A stretch of DNA of 8,964 bases from Bacteroidota bacterium. GTDB taxonomy: Bacteria > Bacteroidota > Bacteroidia > Flavobacteriales > Flavobacteriaceae. Made by a program: the position numbers and the translations under genes. Location: assembly GCA_022560715.1 (NCBI GenBank), contig JADFSQ010000018.1, forward strand, positions 3,669 through 12,632, written 5' to 3'. The number at the start of each line of letters is the position of its first letter. Position 1 is the stretch's first letter. The notes beneath the pieces were generated by a model. The model was not told the origin of the DNA, ran no database searches, and saw only the letters and a program-made list of their open reading frames with translations. Positions 1 to 7,596 of the stretch are shown here, one piece after another.

Positions 1-560
1 TTATCTAAAAAATAATTGATGAGTGCACGTTGTAATTTTGCACCTTTATCCTTATAAAACGGAAAACCTGCTCCTGTAATTTTAGTACCAAGCTCAAAAT
101 CTATAATATCGTATTTTTTAGCCAATTCCCAATGTGGTATAGCCTTATCGTGTAAAACAGGAATGTCGCCTTCTCTTAAAACTTCTTCGTTATCGTCTTC
201 AGTATTTCCTTTTGGAACAGATTCGTGAGGTACATTAGGAATTTTATAAAGCAGTTCTTGTAAGGCTTCAACTTTAAGATTAAGTTGTTCGTTTAACTGT
301 TTTGTATCTTCCTTTAATGTTGCTGTTCTCTCTTTTAGCACATTAGCCTTTTGAACTTCACCAGATTTGTAAAGCATCCCGATTTCTTTCGATAAGGTAT
401 TAGATTCTGCCAATGTGTTATCGAGTTGTGTTTGCAAATTTCTTCGTTCTTCATCTAAAGCAATTACATCAGTAATCATTTCGGTAGCATCGATATTTCG
501 CTTTGCCAAACGTTTAATTACTAAATCTTTATGTTCTCTTATAAAAGGTACTTGCAGCAT
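1..560 (-). CDS. serS: Seryl-tRNA synthetase, N-terminal part (partial at left window edge)
   Basis: Cytoplasmic class II aminoacyl-tRNA synthetase that charges tRNA-Ser with serine. The 186 visible codons start at ATG 558-560 with MLQVPFIREHKDLVIKRLAK, the typical start of bacterial SerRS. Residues about 30-105 are the charged, Leu-rich antiparallel coiled-coil arm that contacts the long variable arm of tRNA-Ser. The family signature at the end of the arm is seen as IPNVPHESVPKG (107-118), followed by HWELAKKYDIIDFE (143-156) and the beginning of the catalytic core, GAGFPFYKDKGAKLQRAL (163-180). Motifs 2 and 3 would lie beyond the left edge; the whole family protein is about 420 aa. It is the last visible gene of a minus-strand series ribF, carboxylase homologue, serS. 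A 144-nt gap with a palindrome separates it from the gene upstream, so it may have its own promoter, although I saw no convincing -7 box. Identification is secure; only the C-terminal part is missing. Confidence 0.97.
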   Translation of the reverse strand, partial: MLQVPFIREHKDLVIKRLAKRNIDATEMITDVIALDEERRNLQTQLDNTLAESNTLSKEIGMLYKSGEVQKANVLKERTATLKEDTKQLNEQLNLKVEALQELLYKIPNVPHESVPKGNTEDDNEEVLREGDIPVLHDKAIPHWELAKKYDIIDFELGTKITGAGFPFYKDKGAKLQRALINYFLD

Positions 561-610
561 AGATTAAAATGTCTTTAAAATTCTTTTTTTAACAATTTAT
601 TTTTCTATCG

Positions 611-643
611 AGACCTCACAGGTTTTAAAAACCTGTGAGGTCT
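611..643. repeat. Perfect extragenic palindrome, 16-bp arms
   Basis: The arm AGACCTCACAGGTTTT (611-626) is followed by one A (627) and its exact reverse complement (628-643). As RNA it would form a strong hairpin with a GC-rich stem and an A/T apex. It stands in the 144-nt gap (561-704) between the carboxylase homologue and serS. No T-run follows it on either strand, so it is not a standard intrinsic terminator. Palindromes with the core GACCTCACAGGTTTT are, from memory, widespread intergenic repeats in Flavobacteriia and other Bacteroidota, so this is probably a REP-like dispersed element. An effect on processing or on serS expression is possible but unproven. I saw nothing else clear in this gap. 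Confidence 0.85.
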
Positions 644-704
644 TAGGGCTTATTAAAAAGCTTCGGAGTATTTAGTTTGCAAATTTAATGAATTCCAAAG
701 ATAT

Positions 705-2021
705 TTAATCCTGTTTTGAAGGCAAAATCCAATCACTATGTTTAAAAGCATTCCATTTTACTGAAGCCAAATCTATTTCAGGGTCGATTAATTGTTTTAA
801 AGGCTTTCCATTTACACTTATTTTACAATTTACATAAACTTCAACATCTATTCCTTTAGCTTTAAAATCTTTTTTTAAATATTGAGCAAACTGCCAGATT
901 ACATCTGGTTTTGTAGATGCAATTACACTTTGTTTTTCGGATAAATAATCGCTTAATTTTACAGGAATCTCGCTATAATTAGACTTATCTATAACCTTAT
1001 ATTTTACTATTCCGCCTTTTGTTCTTAACATCATTCGCCAAGACATTCTATGACCTTCTTCGGTCCAAAGCACGTTGTCTTGTATTAAATGGTGACGTAA
1101 AGGAAGTAATAATTGAACTATTAAATAACCCGAAAGAATTATCAATAAAGGGGTTTTATATTTAGGAATTATCACTTCAGCGTTATCATAAAAGTGTTTC
1201 TTTTTTAAAAATAGTTTCTGAATAGTTCTTGGTTCAAAAAAGAATACTGCAAAGGCTAATGATAAATAGGGAAAAATACCAACTTGAAATACTATTGAAT
1301 TAAACAAATGAAAGAAAACAGATATAATGAAAGCCCACTTTCTTGTTGGCTTAAATAACAATAATGGAATAATTAATCCGTCGAAAAGAATTCCGCCGTA
1401 GGCTAAAAAATAATGCAGCCATTTTTGTTGAAGCAAATCGCCAATTATGAAATAATGTTGCTTGCTTTTCATTAGCAATTCAAAAACTGAAGTGTCTAAC
1501 CAGTCTGGATACATTTTGGCAATAGAACCATAAGTATAAACTAAAAATATATTAAACATTAAAATAAGAGCAGACCATCGTGGCATAGAGTTGCTTTTTA
1601 TATGTGGATTTTGTTTAGCATCTACAGAATAACAGGTGTTTGCAGGCAGAAAAATCATCACTACACTTAAGAGGCATAAAAAATAATAGTGATTGTTATA
1701 TGATGCTTTTTGCATTAAATAAGTAGCTGTCCACAATATTGTAAAAGCTATAATACTAAATCTGTATTTGTAACCAATCATAACACAAAAACCAAAAACT
1801 CCCATAATTGCATAATACACATACATCCAATTTCCTGGAAGTGGTTGTAACCATTCAAAACCAATAAACGAAAATGTAAATTCTGGGTCTATTAATGTGC
1901 GTTTTACCCAACCTGTGAAAATAGCTCCCACAGATTCTGAAAAAATAAGCAATCCAAAAATGATTCTGAAAACTATGAGTGCAGAATTGTCTATATGTTT
2001 AAATAAAAACCGGTTAAGCAT
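705..2021 (-). CDS. Vitamin K-dependent gamma-carboxylase homologue (HTTM-domain membrane protein)
   Basis: Integral membrane protein of 438 aa, about eight predicted membrane segments (roughly 11-34, 65-83, 88-105, 112-127, 150-167, 203-224, 229-262, 292-306) and a soluble C-terminal domain (307-438). Compared from memory with human GGCX it aligns along its length: KASYNNHYY (105-113), DAKQNPH (134-140), IAKMYPDWL (167-175), FFHLFNSIVF (236-245), MSWRMM (326-331) and a late IDPEIDLA segment (412-419). N110, H111, K169 and H238 match GGCX N159, H160, K218 (base that deprotonates the quinol) and H287 with unchanged spacing, so quinol epoxidase chemistry is plausible. GGCX carboxylates Glu in secreted proteins using reduced vitamin K, CO2 and O2; flavobacteria have menaquinone, but the substrate here is unknown. 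The known Leptospira homologue is reported to epoxidise without carboxylating. ATG at 2019-2021 overlaps the end of ribF by 8 nt, which suggests translational coupling. Family assignment is strong; activity is inference. Confidence 0.88.
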   Translation of the reverse strand: MLNRFLFKHIDNSALIVFRIIFGLLIFSESVGAIFTGWVKRTLIDPEFTFSFIGFEWLQPLPGNWMYVYYAIMGVFGFCVMIGYKYRFSIIAFTILWTATYLMQKASYNNHYYFLCLLSVVMIFLPANTCYSVDAKQNPHIKSNSMPRWSALILMFNIFLVYTYGSIAKMYPDWLDTSVFELLMKSKQHYFIIGDLLQQKWLHYFLAYGGILFDGLIIPLLLFKPTRKWAFIISVFFHLFNSIVFQVGIFPYLSLAFAVFFFEPRTIQKLFLKKKHFYDNAEVIIPKYKTPLLIILSGYLIVQLLLPLRHHLIQDNVLWTEEGHRMSWRMMLRTKGGIVKYKVIDKSNYSEIPVKLSDYLSEKQSVIASTKPDVIWQFAQYLKKDFKAKGIDVEVYVNCKISVNGKPLKQLIDPEIDLASVKWNAFKHSDWILPSKQD

Positions 2022-2949
2022 TACTTTTATTTATAAAATTAAAAGCATTGAGTTTGTCTTTATGTAACTGGTTTTTTAATGCTTCTAACGATTCGAATTT
2101 TTGTTCGTCCCTTAATCGTTTTAACAATTCTATTGTAACTTTTTTATCATAAATATCTTGATTGAAATCAAAAAAGTGAATTTCAATAGATTGAAACTTT
2201 CCACCAACAGTTGGATTGGTACCAATATTCATCATTCCATAAACAGTTTTTCCATCCAAACTCGATTTAACTACATAAACACCATTTTTTGGGATTAATT
2301 TATAATCTTCAGATATATGCAAATTAGCGGTTGGAAAACCGATTTGTTTTCCCAGACCTTTACCTTTAACAATCGTTCCTGTTAACATAAAGTTGTAGCC
2401 TAAAAATGCATTGGCAATTGCAATATCGCCTTCATTTAAAGCATTTCTAATTTTTGTTGAACTTATAGTAACTTCATCAATATCTTGTGCAGATATTTCA
2501 GTAACCTCAAAATCATATATTTCGCCATATTCTTTTAAATCATCAATATTTGCTGTTCTATTTCTTCCGAATTGATGGTCGTAACCAATAATGATATGTT
2601 TAATATGAAGTTTATTCACTAAAGTATCTCTCACAAACTCTAATGCTGTTACTCTTGAAAATTCTCTGGTAAACTCTTTTACTACAAGATAATTCAATTC
2701 TAAATTATCTAACAACTGCGCTTTTTCATCAATCGTATTTATAAGTTTAATATTAGTGGCCTTTTGCAAAACCATTCTAGGATGCGGAAAAAACGTAAGT
2801 ACAACCGATAGTAAGTTTTGTTTTTTAGCACTTTTAATTAAACGTTTTATTATTTTTTGATGTCCAATATGAACCCCATCGAAAGTACCAATAGTAACAA
2901 CTGAATTGGAATTATTGTGATAATCTTCGAGTTTAATCGTTTTATTCAT
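2014..2949 (-). CDS. ribF: Bifunctional riboflavin kinase / FAD synthetase
   Basis: Cytoplasmic enzyme that phosphorylates riboflavin to FMN and adenylates FMN to FAD. At 311 aa it has the normal length for bacterial RibF. The N-terminal nucleotidyltransferase domain shows GTFDGVHIGHQ (21-31), FPHPR (54-58), GYDHQFGRNR (122-131) and ISSTKIR (162-168), the standard HxGH and ISSTxIR signatures. The C-terminal riboflavin kinase domain shows GKGLGKQIGFPTANL (196-210), NGVYVV (222-227), MNIGTNPTVGG (240-250) and IEIHFFDF (255-262) before a helical tail. ATG at 2947-2949 starts directly before the conserved N-terminus. It is the first gene of the minus-strand series and its stop lies 8 nt inside the carboxylase homologue. 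It is divergent from the metalloprotease, with only 68 nt between the two starts, so both promoters lie in that gap. A weak -7 candidate (TATTTTTT, minus strand, 2976-2983) is the best I see for ribF. Confidence 0.97.
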   Translation of the reverse strand: MNKTIKLEDYHNNSNSVVTIGTFDGVHIGHQKIIKRLIKSAKKQNLLSVVLTFFPHPRMVLQKATNIKLINTIDEKAQLLDNLELNYLVVKEFTREFSRVTALEFVRDTLVNKLHIKHIIIGYDHQFGRNRTANIDDLKEYGEIYDFEVTEISAQDIDEVTISSTKIRNALNEGDIAIANAFLGYNFMLTGTIVKGKGLGKQIGFPTANLHISEDYKLIPKNGVYVVKSSLDGKTVYGMMNIGTNPTVGGKFQSIEIHFFDFNQDIYDKKVTIELLKRLRDEQKFESLEALKNQLHKDKLNAFNFINKSNA

Positions 2950-2985
2950 AAATAAGTAACATATTAGGGTTCTTAAAAAAATAAC

Positions 2986-2993
2986 TAACTTTG
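2986..2993 (+). promoter_or_regulatory. Bacteroidota-type -7 box for the metalloprotease gene
   Basis: TAACTTTG matches the Bacteroidota housekeeping -7 consensus TAnnTTTG exactly. It ends 24 nt before the ATG at 3018, giving an expected leader of about 15-20 nt. No good -33 TTG is visible at the usual 19-20 nt distance upstream, so the call rests on the -7 box and position. The transcript would lack a Shine-Dalgarno site, as is usual in this phylum. Confidence 0.55.
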
Positions 2994-3017
2994 TTAAGCT
3001 ATGTTAAAAAATCCCCA

Positions 3018-6000
3018 ATGAAAACAAAACTACGTTATGTTTTTTTTATATCCTTTTTTTTACTGACATTTTCTATTTCTAGTCAACAAAATTATTGGAT
3101 TGAAACAAATTTTAAAGACCAAACACAAGATGCTTCGTTGAGAAATCTGGATGATTCCAATTATAAAACATATCAATTAGATAATACTGCTTTCAAAAAA
3201 CAACTCGGTGGAGCTCCCATAAGAGGTCAGTTTATTGGAAAATCTAAGACTATAGTTAGTTTCCCAAATGAAAATGGAAAATTAGAACAGTTTAGAGTTA
3301 TTGAAACTCCTGTTTTATCAGAAGAACTTTCATCACGCTATCCAAATATTAAAACATATTTGGGTTTTAGCATCGATAATCCAGGAACAAGAATTCGTTT
3401 TAGCGTCACTCCGCTTGGTGTAAATGCTATGACTTCCTATATCAATAAGCCAACTATATTTTTATCTCCTGTAACTAAAGATGCATCAAATGGTAACTAT
3501 TTAGTTTATAACAGAGATGCTAAATTAAATGCCACAAAATCTTTTGAATGTTTAACTGAAGACACTTTTGTTCCTAAAAGAGAGAACAGATTGACCAATA
3601 GAGATGCAAACGATCAAGTTTTAAGAACTTTAAGAATCGCCATTTCTACAACTGGAGAATATACAAACTTTTGGGACGACGGAAATGCTGGTAATGGTGA
3701 TGCTCAAGAAGATGCTTTGGCTCAAGTAGTTTCAACTTTAAACAGAAGTAATGAAGTATTTGAAGTTGATATGGCAGTGACATTTACTTTGGTAACTGGA
3801 ACAGAAATTATTTATCCAGATGCAGCAACTGATCCATATACTGACAGTTTAAATTCTGAATTACAAAGTATATTAACAAGTGATATTGGAGAAAATAATT
3901 ATGATATTGGACATTTATTTCACAAAGTGAGTACTGCTGCAAATAACAATGGCAATGCAGGATGTGTAGGTTGTGTTTGTGTAAATGGACAAAAAGGATC
4001 TGCTTTTTCATCTCATGCTTTTACAGATAATGATGGTGGAACATATATGAACGATTTTTTCGATATCGATTATGTACCTCACGAACTCGGACACCAATTG
4101 GGAGCTAATCATACTTGGTCTTTTAATTCGGAAGGAACTAGTGTGCAATCTGAACCTGGTTCTGGCACTACAATAATGGGTTATGCAGGAATTACAGGGT
4201 CAGATGATGTACAAGACCATAGCGATCCTTATTTTCATTACCACAGTATCGACCAAATATTAAATAATTTGGACACTAAAACGTGTTGGACGAGTACAGC
4301 GATTACCAATAATCCGCCAGTTGCAAATGCGGGAAATGATTATACAATTCCTCAAGGCACAGCCTTTATTTTAAAAGGAGCATCGACTGATGCAGACGGC
4401 GGAGATACCCATACTTATACGTGGGAACAAATTGATAATGGTGTTTCCAATAACGGAAATTTTGGACCCACGAAACTAACAGGATCAACCTGGAGATCGA
4501 GACCTCCAAGCGTATCTCCAAATAGATATATGCCAATATTATCTAGAGTAATTGCTGGACAACTTACGGAAACCAATCCTTTGGAATCGGTTGATAATAG
4601 TACATGGGAAACCGTTTCGACCGTTAGCAGAGATTTGAATTTTGCTCTTACTGTACGAGACCGCTCGGAAACTAATGGCATTGGGCAAATGCCACAAAGT
4701 GATTTTGACACTATGAAAGTTACTGTCGATGGTAGTTCGGGTCCTTTCGTTATAACATCACAAACAACTAATGAAACTTGGCAAGTAGACTCTAATCAAA
4801 CTATAACCTGGGATGTTGCAAATACTGATATGCCTCCTGTAAATACAGTAAACGTAAATATTTTATTATCGATAGATGGTGGCTTGACATTCCCTTTTAC
4901 ACTAGCGACAAATGTTCCAAATAATGGTACAACTATTGTGAGTATTCCTGCTTCGACTACAACTGTACAAGCCAGAATTATTGTTGAAGCTGCAGATAAT
5001 ATATTCTATGCAGTAAATAGTTCTGATTTTACTATTATAGAAGTTGATTTTTTGTTGAACATTTCTAATGCTACAATAGATATTTGCCAGCCTGATGATG
5101 CAGTTTATAATTTTACTTATAATACTTATAGTGGGTTTTCTGAAACTACAGTATTTTCAGCAAGTAATGTTCCTACTGGTGCTTCTGTAATATTTAACCC
5201 AACATCAGCTTCTGTGGATGGTACTGCTGTAACCATGACAGTTTCAAACACAGGAACTTTAGCTATAGGAAGTTATACAATAACTGCAGTTGGCACAGCG
5301 CCTTCAGCAACAAACAGTACTGATGTTACCTTAAATGTATTTAATAGTTCTATTAATCCTACAACATTAAACTCACCAACGGACAATGCTGTTGATGTTT
5401 CAGCTAATGTGCAATTAAACTGGACTGCAGATGATAATGCTTTAGATTATTTTGTAGAAGTGGCAACAGATTCTGGATTTACAAATATTGTCGATTCTGC
5501 TACACTTCAAACCACAAGTTTTACTAATACAATGTTAAGTGCAAGCACACAATATTATTGGAGAGTTACGGCTTCAAATCAATGTGCAATGGCAGTACCT
5601 TCAGCAGTATTCAATTTCACTACAGAAAATGTTATTTGTGCCAATTTCAATTCAATAGATACTCCTATAGATATTCCTGATAATAATACAACTGGAATCA
5701 CTTCAATTTTAAATGTTCCTTTTACTAATAAAGTTTCTATTTTGGATGTTAATGTTACTTTAAATATTACCCATCCTTGGGTTGGAGATTTAACACTTAC
5801 TTTAACAAGTCCAAGTGGGACAAGTGTCGTTTTATCTAATAATAATGGAGGAAATGGTAATAATTATACCAATACTGTGTTCGATGACGATGCCACAAAT
5901 ACTATCGCTTCAAATTCTGCACCATATACAGGTTCTTTTCAACCTGAAGGTAATTTGTCTAATTTTAATTCTGAATTTTCAAATGGAAATTGGGAACTAA

Positions 6001-6806
6001 AAGTAGTGGATAGTGGACCTGCTGATATAGGTTCTTTAGATAACTGGAGTCTTGAAATATGTGGAAGCCCTCCACTCACTTTTTCTTTACCAATAACTAA
6101 CTTCACTTTGCTTATAACCAGTGAAACGTGTAGAAATAGCGATAATGGCAGTGTAACTATTACTGCTGTTGAACCATTAAATTACACAGCTCAAATTACT
6201 GGTAACGGAATAGATGTTTCTAATACTTTTACAGCTTCTACCAATTTTAATGGATTGGCTGCTGGAAATTATATGGTTTGTATAACAGTTGAAAATGAAA
6301 CTGAATACGAGCAATGCTACAATATTGTAATAACTGAACCTGAAGATTTAGCAGTATTATCAAGAATAGATACTTCAAGAAGTCTATTAAGTTTAGAACT
6401 TTCTGGCGGAATAAATTATACTATCGATTTGAATGGTATTATCACAAATACAACTGAAAGTGAAATTATGTTAACTTTGGCTCAAGGCATCAATCATTTA
6501 AAAGTTACTACTGATAAAGATTGTCAAGGCATTTATAGAGAAACGATAAACAATTCGTCACAAATGATTGTGTATCCTAACCCTATTGTAAATGGAGCTT
6601 ATTTAAATATTTTAACCGGAGATACTTCCAAAGAAAAAATAGATATTGCTTTATATTCATTATTAGGGAAAAGACTTTTATTTCAATCTTTAAATTTGAA
6701 TAATGGAAAGGCTGTTTTAAATATCTCTAATCTTTCAACAGGAATGTATCTACTCGTCGTAAATACAGGTAAGGAACAATCCACTTTTAAAGTTTTAAAA
6801 AAATAA
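3018..6806 (+). CDS. Secreted M12B-like zinc metalloprotease with P-domain and T9SS sorting domain
   Basis: Predicted secreted or surface-attached endopeptidase of 1262 aa. Residues 1-22 are a signal peptide (start MKTKLRYVFF, cleavage near SISSQ). Residues about 24-170 form a propeptide; C178 in FECLTED, between propeptide and catalytic domain, could act as a cysteine switch (inference). The catalytic domain (about 201-425) carries HELGHQLGANH (355-365), a full HExxHxxGxxH zinc site, and a Met-turn TTIMGY (384-389, M387), which marks a reprolysin-like metzincin. Then come a PKD/Ig-like region (432-570) with a Ser/Pro/Arg-rich insert, another beta-sandwich domain (578-674), an FN3 domain (about 779-869, YYWRV at 846-850), a proprotein-convertase P-domain (873-1015, HPWVGDLTLTLTSPSG), and a C-terminal T9SS type A sorting domain (about 1182-1262, VYPNPIVNG, ending FKVLKK). 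The ATG at 3018 is chosen because the signal peptide starts there and a -7 box lies just upstream. Substrate unknown; probably protein scavenging. Confidence 0.93.
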   Translation: MKTKLRYVFFISFFLLTFSISSQQNYWIETNFKDQTQDASLRNLDDSNYKTYQLDNTAFKKQLGGAPIRGQFIGKSKTIVSFPNENGKLEQFRVIETPVLSEELSSRYPNIKTYLGFSIDNPGTRIRFSVTPLGVNAMTSYINKPTIFLSPVTKDASNGNYLVYNRDAKLNATKSFECLTEDTFVPKRENRLTNRDANDQVLRTLRIAISTTGEYTNFWDDGNAGNGDAQEDALAQVVSTLNRSNEVFEVDMAVTFTLVTGTEIIYPDAATDPYTDSLNSELQSILTSDIGENNYDIGHLFHKVSTAANNNGNAGCVGCVCVNGQKGSAFSSHAFTDNDGGTYMNDFFDIDYVPHELGHQLGANHTWSFNSEGTSVQSEPGSGTTIMGYAGITGSDDVQDHSDPYFHYHSIDQILNNLDTKTCWTSTAITNNPPVANAGNDYTIPQGTAFILKGASTDADGGDTHTYTWEQIDNGVSNNGNFGPTKLTGSTWRSRPPSVSPNRYMPILSRVIAGQLTETNPLESVDNSTWETVSTVSRDLNFALTVRDRSETNGIGQMPQSDFDTMKVTVDGSSGPFVITSQTTNETWQVDSNQTITWDVANTDMPPVNTVNVNILLSIDGGLTFPFTLATNVPNNGTTIVSIPASTTTVQARIIVEAADNIFYAVNSSDFTIIEVDFLLNISNATIDICQPDDAVYNFTYNTYSGFSETTVFSASNVPTGASVIFNPTSASVDGTAVTMTVSNTGTLAIGSYTITAVGTAPSATNSTDVTLNVFNSSINPTTLNSPTDNAVDVSANVQLNWTADDNALDYFVEVATDSGFTNIVDSATLQTTSFTNTMLSASTQYYWRVTASNQCAMAVPSAVFNFTTENVICANFNSIDTPIDIPDNNTTGITSILNVPFTNKVSILDVNVTLNITHPWVGDLTLTLTSPSGTSVVLSNNNGGNGNNYTNTVFDDDATNTIASNSAPYTGSFQPEGNLSNFNSEFSNGNWELKVVDSGPADIGSLDNWSLEICGSPPLTFSLPITNFTLLITSETCRNSDNGSVTITAVEPLNYTAQITGNGIDVSNTFTASTNFNGLAAGNYMVCITVENETEYEQCYNIVITEPEDLAVLSRIDTSRSLLSLELSGGINYTIDLNGIITNTTESEIMLTLAQGINHLKVTTDKDCQGIYRETINNSSQMIVYPNPIVNGAYLNILTGDTSKEKIDIALYSLLGKRLLFQSLNLNNGKAVLNISNLSTGMYLLVVNTGKEQSTFKVLKK

Positions 6807-6862
6807 GTAGATGAACCGAGCATGTCAAAAGCTTATCATTAAATGAAATGATTAATAGCGAA

Positions 6863-6881
6863 CCTGCCTGCGGCAGGCAGG
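6863..6881. repeat. GC-rich extragenic palindrome
   Basis: CCTGCCTGC (6863-6871), one G, then its exact reverse complement GCAGGCAGG (6873-6881); the following CAG continues the GCAGGCAG periodicity. It is strikingly GC-rich in an AT-rich genome and sits in the 111-nt gap (6807-6917) after the protease gene. No T-run follows on either strand, so it is not a canonical terminator. Similar CCTGCCTGC/GCAGGCAGG palindromes are, from memory, common dispersed intergenic elements of flavobacteria. The flanks GAACC (6860-6864, sharing CC with the left arm) and AGCATGT (6883-6889) recur without the palindrome 47-64 nt upstream as GAACC (6813-6817) and AGCATGT (6819-6825). No promoter box was seen for the lipoprotein gene, which may be read through from the protease gene. 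Confidence 0.8.
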
Positions 6882-6917
6882 CAGCATGTGACCATTAAAA
6901 AAAATAGATATCAACAC

Positions 6918-7595
6918 ATGAAAAAATTTAATATACTACTCATTGTTTTATTAATATTTGGCTGTTCAAATGAACCTGTAGAACAAAACACCAATCCTGT
7001 AGCAGTTTCACTAATATTTCCGGATAATAATCAAGAATGTAACCAAGGTGTTGATGTGTCTGCAACACAAAGTTCGGTAACTTTCAGGTGGACAGCTTCA
7101 GCCAATACTGATTCTTACAATATTGTAGTAAAAAACCTAAACACACAAAGCACTACGTCTCTTTCATCGCTTGTAAATGAATTAGCCATTACTATAAAAA
7201 AAGGGACACCTTATTCGTGGTATGTAATATCAGAAAAAACAAATAGTCTTGAAACTGCACAAAGTGAAACATGGAAATTTTATAATGCCGGAGACCCAAT
7301 AGAATTTTATGCGCCTTTCCCGGCAGATTTAGTCTCTCCTGCAATGGGAAGCACTTTAGCAGGAATAACAAGTCAAAATCTATCTTGGTCTGGTAGTGAT
7401 ATAGATAATGATATTGTGAGTTACGATGTGTTTTTTGATACAGCAAACTCACCAACTATTCTCGAAGGAAATACGGTGTCTTCTAATATGGATGTAACGG
7501 TTGCTGTTGGAAATACATATTATTGGAGAGTTGTAACAAAGGATAGTCAGGGCAATAATTCGCAATCTGAAATCTTTCAATTTAATGTTGAATAA
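6918..7595 (+). CDS. Lipoprotein with two FN3-like domains
   Basis: Predicted membrane-anchored lipoprotein of 225 aa with no recognised enzymatic function. The signal peptide MKKFNILLIVLLIFGC ends in a lipobox (IFGC, C16 lipidated), followed by an acidic SNEPVEQ stretch. Two beta-sandwich domains of fibronectin III type follow: about 29-122 (VTFRWTAS at 54-61, YSWYV at 99-103) and about 131-224 (LSWSGSDID at 155-163, YYWRVVTKDSQGNNS at 201-215). The second domain resembles the FN3 domain of the upstream protease, including the shared YYWRV strand. An in-frame GTG at 6888 was rejected as start because it would put a hydrophilic stretch before the lipoprotein signal and lies next to the palindrome. 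The gene follows the protease on the same strand after 111 nt, so co-transcription and a binding or anchoring role near that protease are possible, but this is only inference from position. Confidence 0.85.
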   Translation: MKKFNILLIVLLIFGCSNEPVEQNTNPVAVSLIFPDNNQECNQGVDVSATQSSVTFRWTASANTDSYNIVVKNLNTQSTTSLSSLVNELAITIKKGTPYSWYVISEKTNSLETAQSETWKFYNAGDPIEFYAPFPADLVSPAMGSTLAGITSQNLSWSGSDIDNDIVSYDVFFDTANSPTILEGNTVSSNMDVTVAVGNTYYWRVVTKDSQGNNSQSEIFQFNVE

Positions 7596-7596
7596 G

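Noticed and set aside
611..643. Palindrome as an intrinsic terminator
   Set aside because: There is no T-run after the stem in either direction; the U-like tract is in the apex of the hairpin.
2991..3017. In-frame TTG start that would lengthen the metalloprotease by 9 residues
   Set aside because: The TTG overlaps the -7 box TAACTTTG, and the signal peptide with its basic N-terminus begins naturally at ATG 3018.
4415..4711. Minus-strand open frame of 98 codons inside the protease gene
   Set aside because: It lies opposite well-supported coding sequence and shows no motif; the same holds for minus-strand frames at 3808-4011, 7192-7455 and 8393-8668, and the plus-strand frame at 5815-6000.
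5041..5350. Possible tandem repeat domains in the middle of the protease
   Set aside because: The region is Ser/Thr/Asn-rich beta-sandwich sequence, but no repeated unit is evident when the segments are compared by eye.
6835..6852. ATCATT/AATGAT inverted repeat after the protease gene as a terminator
   Set aside because: The stem is only 6 bp, AT-rich, and has no following T-run; expected by chance in this composition.
6888..6917. In-frame GTG start for the FN3-like lipoprotein
   Set aside because: It abuts the GC-rich palindrome and adds ten hydrophilic residues before a complete lipoprotein signal peptide starting at ATG 6918.
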